64,000 nucleotides of DNA, from the NCBI GenBank assembly GCA_964458265.1, contig CAYWIF010000004.1, positions 1 through 64,000 on the forward strand, written 5' to 3'. Source of the DNA: JAGVSR01 sp964458265 (GTDB lineage Bacteria; Pseudomonadota; Alphaproteobacteria; Rhizobiales; Hyphomicrobiaceae). Shown here one piece after another: positions 41,554 to 50,505 of the stretch. A model generated the notes under the pieces. It had not been told where the DNA came from, ran no database searches, and saw only the letters and a program-made list of their open reading frames with translations. Positions within the stretch are counted from its first letter, which is position 1. Each line of letters starts with the position of its first letter. A program made the position numbers and the translations under genes.

Positions 41554-43218
41554 CTACGCCGCTGCCTGCCCGCGACGCGCCGCGACATCCGCCTTCACTG
41601 GACGCCGGCCCCCGAACAGGGTCCCTTGTCCCATCAGCACCCCAAATCCGAACACCTTGGCGAGTGTCTCTTCGCTGTCGATCCCCTCGACGATCAGGCC
41701 GAAGCCCTGGTCCGCCAGGAACCGGCACACGTCGTTCGCCGGAATATGCCCGCCCGGATGCGGCAGACCGTCGAGCATCACCACCGCATCAATCTTCACG
41801 AACGCGAACCCCGCCTGGGCCATCGCCGCGAAATTCATGTCCAGATCGGTCAGACTGGAAATTGCAAACCGGAAGCCCAGCGCCGCGAGCGCGCTCACCG
41901 CCCGCTGTTCGGCCGCTCGGAATGCGCGGATGTCGGCCTGGCTGAAACTCAGGATGAGCTGCCGGGCGGTTGCCGGCCTGGTTACAAAATCGAGTTGCAT
42001 GTTGCGCGTGAATTCTTGCTCGATCAGAGCCTCACCGGACGCGCGCGAAAAAACTGCGCCGTTCTTTCCCCGGCTCTGTAGCCGCTCGGCTACGATCGCG
42101 CTCCGCTCGATCCGTGCGGCATCGAACAGCGGCAGCAGACCGCGTCCAGAGATCACATCGCCGGCCCCCGAGCCCAGATCTCGACCATCTGCGCCGCGCA
42201 AACCGATGCTGACTTCATAGTGCTGCGTGGCCTGATTTCCGAGCCCGAGTATCGGCTCCAGGAAAACCTCGACCCGTCCAGCGGCGATCGCTTCGCGTAC
42301 AGCCACGAGTTGCGGGTCGGCCGGTGGCTGACGGGTTTCAGCCGGCTCATCGAACACCGGTGGTGTGGCCGGGCCCCGCCGCATCGACTGTGCCGCCGCT
42401 TGTAGGGCGTCGATTGACGAACTCACCGCAATATCCACCGGGGTGGCGTGCACCACCGGCTCCTCCTGGCGCGCGGCGGCGAAGTCGCGCGCCTGCTCGG
42501 CGACCGTCACCTGGTGGAGCATGTCCTTGATACGCCGCTGGAGCATTTCGACATCGTCTTCGCGCACGGCAGATGGAGCGGGCAACGGCGCGGGCTCCAT
42601 CGGCGCAGAAACCGCGATGTTTGCCGAGCGAGAAAAAGCCGCTGCCGCCTCCTGCGACTGCCAGTAGTCGGCCAGCGATTCGCCCGGCGCCACATCGGGC
42701 GCGCCGCGGTAGGCTTCGAAGTGCGGAACGGCGGCGCGAGTCTCGGCCACCGCATCCCAGCGATCCGCTGTTTCGAGATCCGATCCGATTCCACTATCCG
42801 GTTGCAGGCGCGGCGGGGACGGCACAATTCCAGCCGCTGCCAAAGAAGGCCCCGAGACGATGGACCGGGTCGCCGTCACCCCCGCAACTGGCACGTGCCC
42901 CTCTTCAGGCAAATGTCCATGTCGATGGCCCGGCCCTTGTGCAGGACCACGCGAATGCAACTCAGATTCGAGGCGGAACAGTTGATCGGCGAGCGCCGCC
43001 CGATCCGCTTCGCCGCGCCGCCACGCATAAAATCCCACCAGCCCGATGAACAGCGACATCCCCGCCAGAGCAGCGAGTCCCATCGACAATCCCATCTGGA
43101 CATTGAGGCCGACAACAATTGCCGCGACCACCAGCGCCATGGAAACAAGCGTGCCCGTCTCGCCGGCGGCCTGCGGCGGCTCGGGCTGGAAATCCGGACG
43201 TTTTCTTAGTTTCGGCAT
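41554..43218 (-). CDS. Membrane-anchored EAL-domain protein, probably catalytically inactive
   Basis: The 554-residue protein starts MPKLRKRPDFQPEPP, has two adjacent N-terminal membrane helices (about residues 24-62), a long low-complexity/coiled region and a C-terminal EAL-type fold (~305-540). The fold is recognisable by VEVFLEPILGL, FVKIDAVVM, GLIVEGIDSEETL and GQGTLFGGRRPVK. The catalytic signatures are eroded: EAL itself reads EVS (in HYEVSIGLR) and the DDFG metal-binding motif is replaced by SSLTD. It likely acts as a c-di-GMP receptor or scaffold, not a phosphodiesterase. No operon partner is evident. Confidence 0.8.
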   Translation of the reverse strand: MPKLRKRPDFQPEPPQAAGETGTLVSMALVVAAIVVGLNVQMGLSMGLAALAGMSLFIGLVGFYAWRRGEADRAALADQLFRLESELHSRGPAQGPGHRHGHLPEEGHVPVAGVTATRSIVSGPSLAAAGIVPSPPRLQPDSGIGSDLETADRWDAVAETRAAVPHFEAYRGAPDVAPGESLADYWQSQEAAAAFSRSANIAVSAPMEPAPLPAPSAVREDDVEMLQRRIKDMLHQVTVAEQARDFAAARQEEPVVHATPVDIAVSSSIDALQAAAQSMRRGPATPPVFDEPAETRQPPADPQLVAVREAIAAGRVEVFLEPILGLGNQATQHYEVSIGLRGADGRDLGSGAGDVISGRGLLPLFDAARIERSAIVAERLQSRGKNGAVFSRASGEALIEQEFTRNMQLDFVTRPATARQLILSFSQADIRAFRAAEQRAVSALAALGFRFAISSLTDLDMNFAAMAQAGFAFVKIDAVVMLDGLPHPGGHIPANDVCRFLADQGFGLIVEGIDSEETLAKVFGFGVLMGQGTLFGGRRPVKADVAARRGQAAA

Positions 43219-43607
43219 AAGGTTGCGACCTGCCAGCAAATGCGAATCGTATCCCGTAAGGATCGGGGCATCGCAGGCGGCGGGGCAATTCGCAGCCACG
43301 CCTTTTCACCAGATTTCCACAGACGCCCGCGCCGTTGCAGCCGCGCCCGTGTCCCTCATGCACCAAATTTTTCCAAGCGGCTTTCGAAACACACGCCGGC
43401 CCCGATCTGCGAACGGCGCCAAAGCCTTGCCCTGGCCGGGTGCGAATGCCCCCGCGCGACAGGCGCGCCGCGCCGCCTTTTCGTCATGCGATCGCCCCGG
43501 CCCGGACCCGAATCGACCCGCTGTTTAGATGTCGTTAGGCGAATCGGCGTGGTATCCAAGATGCCGGTCCGCTCACCCTCTCCGGCGTAATCAGGAGCAT
43601 AAAGTCC
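43219..43607. other. 389-bp intergenic region, no gene seen
   Basis: The stretch lies between the divergent EAL-type gene and the SDR-like gene. I see no convincing ORF, tRNA or repeat. The right end holds AGGAG (43593-43597) 10 bp before the SDR start; promoters for both genes should lie here but no clear -35/-10 pair stands out. Confidence 0.6.
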
Positions 43608-44360
43608 ATGTACATGAGCGTCGTCGCGCGTGAGTTGGCGTCGGAAGCATATCCCGAGTTGGCCGGTGCACGCGTCGTCGTGTCCGGGCTTTCCACCACC
43701 CTCGGGGTCGATCTCGCCCGTAGCTTCGCAGACCGCAAGGCGCGCCTCTTCGTCCAAGCTCCTGAACGTTCGCCCGAGATGGTCGAACTCGCGGCACTTC
43801 TGGCGTCGTCCGCCAGCGACCTGACCTTGATCGATGTGCCGTTTGGCGCATCTCAGTCCGCCACGCGCTTCGCCCAGCGCGCGGCCGAAACGTTCGGCGG
43901 CATCGACACGGTCGTCAATCTCGCCGCCCTATCCCAGCCCGAACTCGACGCCGTAGCGAGCGAACACGACATCGAAGAATTGATCGTCGCCAAGCTTTCG
44001 CCGCTTCGCGAAATCACGGCCGTCGCTGCCAACCGCATGGCGCTGACCTGGTCGGAGGGATCAATTCTGAACGTGATCATGGCGCCCGCACCCCGCTCCG
44101 GCCGCGATGCCGCCATCCTCGGCATGGTGCGCCAGGCACTCGCTGCGATGACGGCCGATCTCGCCCGCCAATGGGCCGGCGACGTCGTCCGCATCAACGC
44201 AGTCGGCCCGAAGGCAACCATGCTCGATGCCATGAGCGGCGCATGCCTCACGTCGGAGCCTGACATCGCCGCGCTCGCACTTTATCTCGCAAGCCGGAAA
44301 GGCCGCACGCTCACAGGCCACGTCTTCGACGCTGAAGGCGTCGCCCGCCGCGGCTGTTGA
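43608..44360 (+). CDS. SDR-fold protein lacking the catalytic Tyr-Lys pair
   Basis: The 250-residue protein has the short-chain dehydrogenase fold: VVVSGLSTTLGVDLARSF in the place of the TGxxxGIG motif, IDTVVNLAAL for the NAG strand, and VRINAVGPKAT for the RVNxxxPG segment. The catalytic YxxxK is missing: the aligned helix reads GMVRQALAAMTADLARQW. An enzymatic role is therefore doubtful; a structural or regulatory role is possible. It ends 2 bp from the stop of the convergent RND pump gene. Confidence 0.75.
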   Translation: MYMSVVARELASEAYPELAGARVVVSGLSTTLGVDLARSFADRKARLFVQAPERSPEMVELAALLASSASDLTLIDVPFGASQSATRFAQRAAETFGGIDTVVNLAALSQPELDAVASEHDIEELIVAKLSPLREITAVAANRMALTWSEGSILNVIMAPAPRSGRDAAILGMVRQALAAMTADLARQWAGDVVRINAVGPKATMLDAMSGACLTSEPDIAALALYLASRKGRTLTGHVFDAEGVARRGC

Positions 44361-44362
44361 GC

Positions 44363-47300
44363 CTATTCGGCCGCTTGGGGCTGAGGCGCGGCGGGCGCAT
44401 CCAATGCTTCTACTTCCCGCCGCCCAAGATAGCTGTAGACCGCCGGCACGACGAACAGCGTCAGCAACGTGCCGACCGACAACCCACCGACGATCACCCA
44501 GCCGATCTGTTGGCGATTTTCGGCGCCCGCGCCTTCCGCGAGCGCCAGCGGCAACGCACCCAGAACCATCGCCCCCGTCGTCATCAGGATCGGCCGCAGC
44601 CGCTGCACGGACGCATCGACAATCGCCAGCGCCCGGTCTTCGCCGTTCGCCTGCTTCTGATTGGCGAACTCGACGATCAGAATGCCGTGCTTGGTGATGA
44701 GGCCGACAAGGGTCACGAGGCCGATCTGCGAATAAACGTTGAGTGTGCCACCCGCCAGCCACAGCGCGGCCAAAGCGCCGGTGATCGACAGCGGCACCGT
44801 GATCATGATGATCACCGGATCCCGGAAACTCTCGAACTGCGCGGAAAGCACCAGGTAGATAAAAGCCAGCGCGAGAACGAAAACGACGAGAAGACTGTCG
44901 GCGGACGTTCTAAAGTCGCGGCTTGAACCGTCCAGATCGGTCTGCACCGTTGCCGGCAAGACGTCACGCGCCGCCTGCTCGAGAAAATTGAGCGCTTCGC
45001 CAACCGCATACCCCGGCGCCAGTGACCCTTGAATCGTCACCGACCTGAGCTGATTGAACCGCTTCAACTCCTTCGGCGCCACCGATTCCGATACATTGGC
45101 GACGTTCGACAACTGGATCATTTCTCCGCGCGAATTGCGCAGAAAGATCGTCGACAACGCCTGCGGCGTGGCGCGATCCTCTGCCGCGAGTTGCACAAAG
45201 ACATCGTATTGCTCGCCGTTCTGCTCGAACCGCGTTACCTGCCGACCGCCAAGAAGCGTCTCCAGTGTGCGCCCCACCGCCGTGACTTCCAGTCCGAGGT
45301 CCGCGACCTTGGCGCGATCGATATCGATCTTGAACTCCGGCGAATTCAGTTTGAGGTCCGTATCGAGGTTTTCCAAACCTGGAAACTCGCGCGCCTTGGC
45401 AAGGATCGCGTCGGCATAGCCCTGCAGATCCTCGTAAGTCCCGGCCGACTGCAGAACGAATTCGATCGGGCGGCCCGAACCTCTCTGGCCGAATGCCCCA
45501 GGTGTCTGCACGACCGCTTGCACGCCCGCGATGCGCCTGAGCTGCGGAAGGATCTCGGCACTGATCTCCTGCAGCGAGCGTGTCCGGTCGTTCCAATCTT
45601 TCAACGGCGCGACGACGAGCGAGCCGGAAACGTCTGGGTTGCCGGAAATAGCCAGTCGTCCACGCACTTCAGGAACGCCCGTTAAAACGTTGTCGATCTC
45701 TGAGGCATACCGGCTGGTATAACTGATCGTCGCCCCTTCCGGCCCCGCTCCCCGAACGCGCAGAACACCACGGTCTTCCAAAGGCGCCAGCTCCGATTTC
45801 AGCGTCGTCAGTAGAACGCCGCTAAGCCCAGCCACTACGGCCGCGAGCACGATGATCAACGGTCTGACTTTGAGTGCCGCATTCAGCGACGACCGGTAGC
45901 CGTTCTCGAACGCTACGAATGCGCGTTCCAACGCCAGATAAACCCGGCCCGGCTCCGCCTGATGGCGCAGCAGCTTGGCGCACATCATGGGCGTCAGAGT
46001 CAGCGCTACCCAACCGGACACGATGACGGCGCCGGCAAGCGTGAGTGCAAACTCCAGAAAGAGTTTGCCGGTTTTCCCCGGCGCGAAGGCGATCGGCGCG
46101 TAAACGGCGGCCAGCGTCAGCGTCATCGCGATGACCGCAAACCCGATCTCCCGCACGCCTTTGATCGCCGCCGGTATGGGCTCCATGCCCTCTTCGATAT
46201 ACCGGTAGATGTTTTCCAGAACGACGATGGCGTCGTCCACGACGAGACCGATGGCCAGCACCATGGCCAGCAAAGTCAGCGTATTCACGCTAAATCCGAA
46301 CGCGTACATCAGTGCGAACGTCGCGATCAGTGAAATTGGAATGGTGACGATTGGTATGATCGCCGCCCGGAACGAGCGCAGGAAGAAAAGTATCACCACC
46401 ACCACAAGCACGATGGCCTCGACGATCGCGATGAAGACCGCCTCGATCGATCGTTCTATGAACACGCTGTCGTCGTTACCGATCGACGCCTGGAGTCCCT
46501 TCGGCATCGACGAGTTGATTTCCGGCAGAACTTCATTGACGGCATTGGACACGTCGAGAGGGTTTGCCGTCGCCTGCCGGATGATACCGACGGCGATCGC
46601 CGGAATACCGTTGTACGTGCTCGTCCGCCGTTCATCCACGGCGCCGAGTTCGACGCGCGCGACCTCCCCGAGCTTGACCTGATAGTCGCCGGCAAGTTTC
46701 ACGACGATGTTCTGGAATTCCTCCGGAGTCGTAAGCCCCGTCTTCGAAAGAACGGAGAACTCCCGATCCTGGCTCTCGATTCGTCCGGACGGAATTTCGG
46801 CGTTCTGCGCCCTGAGTGCGGCCTCGACATCCTGGACCGTCAGATTGTAGGCCGCGAGCCGTTCCCGATCGATCCAGATGCGCATGGCATAGCGCCGCTC
46901 GCCGTAGATCTGCACGTCCGCGACACCAGTCAGGTTCTTCAGGCGATTGACGATGAAGCGGTCGATATAATCGCTGATTTCGAGCGCCGTCAGCTGCGGG
47001 CTCGTGAACACCAGAAACATGATGGCTTGCGCGTCGGCTTCGACCTTGGCGATGATCGGCTCGTCGATTTCATCGGGCAAACGCCCCCGCACGCGGCTTA
47101 CCCGGTCGCGCACATCGCTCGCCGCCACATCCGGGTTGATCTCGGGACGGAAGCGCACGGTAATTCGGCTCGTCTCCGACCGGCTCGACGAGGAGAGAAC
47201 GTCAATGCCCTCGATGCCGGCGATGGAATCCTCCAGCACCTGCGTAACCTGGCTCTCCATGATCGATGCCGATGCGCCCGGATAATTCGTCGTCACGGAG

Positions 47301-47434
47301 ACGATCGGTTCGTCGATATTGGGAAATTCACGCACCGTCAGCCGCTGGAAGGCGACAACGCCGACAAGGACGAGCACGAGAGACATCACCGTCGCGAGCA
47401 CAGGACGGCGAATGCAGATTTCGAAGAATGTCAT
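44363..47434 (-). CDS. RND efflux pump, HAE1 (AcrB/MexB-like) family
   Basis: A 1023-residue inner-membrane proton-driven transporter with 12 helices and two large periplasmic loops. It begins MTFFEICIRRPVLATVMSLVL, and the proton-relay Asp pair is in helix 4 (GLVVDDAIVVLENIYRYIEEG). The second half repeats the pattern (GLVTLVGLITKHGILIVEFANQ). It is coupled to its adaptor by ATGA. No outer-membrane channel gene is adjacent, so a TolC-like partner must be elsewhere. Substrates cannot be predicted. Confidence 0.95.
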   Translation of the reverse strand: MTFFEICIRRPVLATVMSLVLVLVGVVAFQRLTVREFPNIDEPIVSVTTNYPGASASIMESQVTQVLEDSIAGIEGIDVLSSSSRSETSRITVRFRPEINPDVAASDVRDRVSRVRGRLPDEIDEPIIAKVEADAQAIMFLVFTSPQLTALEISDYIDRFIVNRLKNLTGVADVQIYGERRYAMRIWIDRERLAAYNLTVQDVEAALRAQNAEIPSGRIESQDREFSVLSKTGLTTPEEFQNIVVKLAGDYQVKLGEVARVELGAVDERRTSTYNGIPAIAVGIIRQATANPLDVSNAVNEVLPEINSSMPKGLQASIGNDDSVFIERSIEAVFIAIVEAIVLVVVVILFFLRSFRAAIIPIVTIPISLIATFALMYAFGFSVNTLTLLAMVLAIGLVVDDAIVVLENIYRYIEEGMEPIPAAIKGVREIGFAVIAMTLTLAAVYAPIAFAPGKTGKLFLEFALTLAGAVIVSGWVALTLTPMMCAKLLRHQAEPGRVYLALERAFVAFENGYRSSLNAALKVRPLIIVLAAVVAGLSGVLLTTLKSELAPLEDRGVLRVRGAGPEGATISYTSRYASEIDNVLTGVPEVRGRLAISGNPDVSGSLVVAPLKDWNDRTRSLQEISAEILPQLRRIAGVQAVVQTPGAFGQRGSGRPIEFVLQSAGTYEDLQGYADAILAKAREFPGLENLDTDLKLNSPEFKIDIDRAKVADLGLEVTAVGRTLETLLGGRQVTRFEQNGEQYDVFVQLAAEDRATPQALSTIFLRNSRGEMIQLSNVANVSESVAPKELKRFNQLRSVTIQGSLAPGYAVGEALNFLEQAARDVLPATVQTDLDGSSRDFRTSADSLLVVFVLALAFIYLVLSAQFESFRDPVIIMITVPLSITGALAALWLAGGTLNVYSQIGLVTLVGLITKHGILIVEFANQKQANGEDRALAIVDASVQRLRPILMTTGAMVLGALPLALAEGAGAENRQQIGWVIVGGLSVGTLLTLFVVPAVYSYLGRREVEALDAPAAPQPQAAE

Positions 47435-48606
47435 CCGCCGCTCCTCGCCTCTTGGCGCTGAACGGATTTGTCGTTCTGCGGATAGCTGGCGACAGCCTCA
47501 ACCGTGGCGCCATCGCGTAGCTTGTGCTGGCCTGCCGTCACGACCGTATCGCCGGCGGCGACTCCATCTGTGATCTCGACCTGCGCATTCGAACGGCCGC
47601 CGATTTTGACGCGGACCTCACGCGCGGTGCCATCCGCGACGCGGAACACGAAATTATCGCCCGCGCGCGGGATGATCGAACTTTCCGGTACGATGACGAC
47701 GTCACGCTCAACCGCACCCTTGATCACGATGCGGGCAAAGAGGCCCGGACGGAGCACCAGATCGTTGTTCTCGATGAGCGCACGAACCTCCAACGCCCGG
47801 CCGTTCACATCGACCTGCGGGTTGATCGCGTAAATCTTGCCCTTGAACTCGCGGCCAGGAATGGCATCGAGCGTCACATCGACAACCTGCCCAACAGAGA
47901 TCGACGTCAGATAAATTTCCGGAACTTTGAAATCGACCTTCAGCGCGTCGATCTTCTCGATATTCACGACCGGTGTGCCGACCGCGACGTACGCACCGAC
48001 GGAAACGTTGCGTACGCCCACGATGCCGTCGAACGGCGCCCGCAACAGATGCTTGTCGAGCCGCGTCTTGGCAAGTTCAAGCGCCGCACGCGCCGTATCG
48101 AAATTGGTCACGGCTTCGTCGCGGCTGCGCTCCGTCACATTGCCGGTGCGCGAGAGCTGGCGCGCCCGTTCGTTGTTCGCTTCGGCAAATTTGAGACGCG
48201 CCTCCGCGTCCGTCACTTCGGCGCGAACGAGCGCATCGTCGAGCCGGACGAGAATGTCGCCCGCCTTGACACGGGTGCCTTCCACGAAGTCGATGCCCGA
48301 GACGCGGCCGGCGATTTCCGGAGCAAGTTGCACCGTCTCGTCCGATTGCAAGGACCCGATCGCGCGCACGTCGGTCGACGTCCGGCTGGCCCGTGCTTGG
48401 GCGACTTCGACGGCGATCGTCCGGCTTCCGGCAGTGCCTTGCCGTCCGCCGCGTTCACCCGCCGTCCCACCCGTTGATCCCGTCGCCTGCGAATTCTCGG
48501 TCGACGCTGCCATCAAAAGGTCGCGGCCGGGCATGCCTTGCAGCCACCACGCGGTCGCCGCGACGCCGAACATCAGCAGAATGAGGGTCGCACGCAAAAG
48601 CGTCAT
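47431..48606 (-). CDS. RND efflux periplasmic adaptor (membrane fusion protein)
   Basis: The 391-residue adaptor has an N-terminal anchor/signal segment (LLRATLILLMFGVAATAWWLQG), a biotinyl-lipoyl domain with VKAGDILVRLDDALVRAEVTDAEARL, a helical hairpin (~130-165), the complementary lipoyl half DKHLLRAPFDGIVGVRNVSVGAYV, and beta-barrel and membrane-proximal domains. It links the adjacent HAE1 pump to an outer-membrane channel. First gene of the two-gene operon; the 232 bp upstream show no gene. Confidence 0.93.
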   Translation of the reverse strand: MTLLRATLILLMFGVAATAWWLQGMPGRDLLMAASTENSQATGSTGGTAGERGGRQGTAGSRTIAVEVAQARASRTSTDVRAIGSLQSDETVQLAPEIAGRVSGIDFVEGTRVKAGDILVRLDDALVRAEVTDAEARLKFAEANNERARQLSRTGNVTERSRDEAVTNFDTARAALELAKTRLDKHLLRAPFDGIVGVRNVSVGAYVAVGTPVVNIEKIDALKVDFKVPEIYLTSISVGQVVDVTLDAIPGREFKGKIYAINPQVDVNGRALEVRALIENNDLVLRPGLFARIVIKGAVERDVVIVPESSIIPRAGDNFVFRVADGTAREVRVKIGGRSNAQVEITDGVAAGDTVVTAGQHKLRDGATVEAVASYPQNDKSVQRQEARSGG

Positions 48607-48837
48607 AAAATCATCCTCGCCGGGGCTCTCAGTCTATTACACGTGCCCCATCCTGTCCCCCCACGGCGGCCGGAAAAGATGGAAATGACGAATGGGCGGC
48701 ACATGCCACCCACGCATAACGCGCCGGGGCGCTGTTTCCGTCGCGTGGCGTGAGAGATAAGTCGGCGTCCCCGCCATGAATTTCAGAAATGTAAGTCCCG
48801 GCCCGGCGAGGGGTTCCAGCAAGACCGCGACCGTGCG

Positions 48838-49392
48838 CTACTTCCGGATCCGGGTGATCTTCGACCCTTCCAGCGTCAGATTATACATGAGGCCCTTCGG
48901 ATCCAGGATGAACCCGACAACCGGGCTGACGATCTTGTTCGTGTCGATCGACCCTCCCACGCCCACGGTAATGATCGCGACCGAACCATCCACGCCCACC
49001 TTCCACCCCTTCGACCGCCGGAATTGATCCAGCGCCTCCGGCGTCATGAACATGATGATGACCGAGCGCGCCTGCACGCCGAGTTGGAAGCCGAACGAAG
49101 CACCGACAGTATTATAGTAGGTGGTGGGTTGACCCCGAACCATCAACGCGCCTTCGCCGTATTCACCGCCGATCCCGATGCCTGCCTTCACGACGGAGGG
49201 AAAGACAAGGATACCGTGCGATTTGTCGGCAAGCTCGCGTGCGCCACCGATCTGCGCGAAGAACCGGTCGATGGTCACGCGCACATCGGCGTCGATCGCC
49301 GCCGCCGAAGCCGCCTCGGCACGAGGCACGGCCACGCTGCCGGCCACGGCAAACGCGCACATCAGCGCATAGAAAAGGCGTCTCGCTACCAT
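48838..49392 (-). CDS. SYLF-domain (Ysc84-like) exported lipid-binding protein
   Basis: I start at MVARRLFYALMC, giving 184 residues with a signal peptide cleaved near VPRAEA-ASA. The mature part fits the SYLF/Ysc84 family: GILVFPSVVKAGIGIGGEYGEGALMV, YYNTVGASFGFQLGVQARSVIIMFMT and a final GFILDPKGLMYNLTLEGSKITRI. Family members bind phospholipids or act at the envelope; the role in bacteria is not settled. It lies alone between the RND operon and the copper-type operon. Confidence 0.85.
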   Translation of the reverse strand: MVARRLFYALMCAFAVAGSVAVPRAEAASAAAIDADVRVTIDRFFAQIGGARELADKSHGILVFPSVVKAGIGIGGEYGEGALMVRGQPTTYYNTVGASFGFQLGVQARSVIIMFMTPEALDQFRRSKGWKVGVDGSVAIITVGVGGSIDTNKIVSPVVGFILDPKGLMYNLTLEGSKITRIRK

Positions 49393-49509
49393 CCAGCCAC
49401 ATCCTCTTGGAACCACGAATTGACGGACAAAGTCGGTACGAAGTACGGCGGGAGGAAGGCCAAACCGGCAATATCACGATACCTATTGGCGCACGCTGTG
49501 CAGCGAGAC

Positions 49510-50463
49510 CTAATGATGATGGGCGTGCGGATCCTCCGGCTTGCTGCCTGCAATGTCCCCCACGGTCACGGGCACCGTGATTTTGCCGGCCGTCTTGAAC
49601 GTCAGGTCGAGATGAAACACCTGCCCTGTCGTCAACGGTGCTTTGAGATCAAGAAACATGAGATGCAGTCCCCCCGGCGCCAGCGATACCGTTTTGCCGG
49701 CGCCAACCGGCAGCCCGTCGGCGAGCGCACGCATCTTCATCACGCCGCCCTCGTGCGTCATCTCGTGGATTTCGGTTCGTCCCGCCACGGGAGCCGAAGC
49801 AGTAAGCAACACATCGTCCGCGCCCGTGCCGTTGATGATGTCGAGATACCCCGCACCGACCTTCGCGCCGCCCGGCGTCGCCCGCGCCCACGCCTTGCCA
49901 ATGGTCAAAGCCGCCGCCGCAGCCGCCGGCTTCTCCGCACCGCCCTTGGCCACGATCTTCAAAATCGGTGCCGGAAACTTGAGGCGGCGCGCTTCGACGC
50001 CGGGAGAAGCCACTTCCGACCACGCAAGCTGCCCCGTCTCGCACTCCTGCGTTACCGGAAACGCGACCGCATCCCCCGCCGCGAAAGCATCCGAAATGAA
50101 GCCGGAGAAAATGAACTCGTCGAAGTGCTCATCGAGCAGCGGACCGCCGCGCCAGACGATCTCCTTGACGCCTTCCGCAACCTTGCCGTGGTAGTGGTCG
50201 TAGGCTTTTGCATAAGCGCCCTTGACGGTCGTGACCGTCCACCCCGCCTTCGGTGCCGGCTTCACGCCGATGATGCCTTCCGGGATCGTCAGCTTGACGG
50301 CGATCGTAGCCGACCCCTCGCATCCGTGCGGAACGCGCACCGCCGCTCGAAGCCCCCCTTGCGATGCCGTCTTCACGTCGAGCGTCGCGTGCGCCGACAC
50401 CTCGGCGCCGTTCATAGCCATGAAGGGCACGGCAAGGGCGGCGCCGCGAATAAATTTCAACAT
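49510..50463 (-). CDS. YcnI (DUF1775)-PCuAC fusion, periplasmic copper chaperone
   Basis: The start MLKFIRGAA has AAGGAAG 7 bp upstream and gives 317 residues. A signal peptide ends at EVSA, leaving a mature protein that begins His-Ala-Thr-Leu, as in YcnI, whose N-terminal His binds Cu(II). The first domain (~25-170) has VPHGCEGSATIAVKLTIPEGI. The second (~190-300) is a PCuAC/DUF461 domain with EIHEM, a GGVMKM segment and GGLHLMFLDL, giving the His-Met set that binds Cu(I). The tail ends HAHHH. Usually these are separate genes. It lies 42 bp after the TonB receptor gene and is likely co-transcribed. Confidence 0.9.
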   Translation of the reverse strand: MLKFIRGAALAVPFMAMNGAEVSAHATLDVKTASQGGLRAAVRVPHGCEGSATIAVKLTIPEGIIGVKPAPKAGWTVTTVKGAYAKAYDHYHGKVAEGVKEIVWRGGPLLDEHFDEFIFSGFISDAFAAGDAVAFPVTQECETGQLAWSEVASPGVEARRLKFPAPILKIVAKGGAEKPAAAAAALTIGKAWARATPGGAKVGAGYLDIINGTGADDVLLTASAPVAGRTEIHEMTHEGGVMKMRALADGLPVGAGKTVSLAPGGLHLMFLDLKAPLTTGQVFHLDLTFKTAGKITVPVTVGDIAGSKPEDPHAHHH

Positions 50464-50505
50464 GCTGGTCTTCCTTCGTGTTTGAACCATGCCTTCGCCG
50501 CACAA

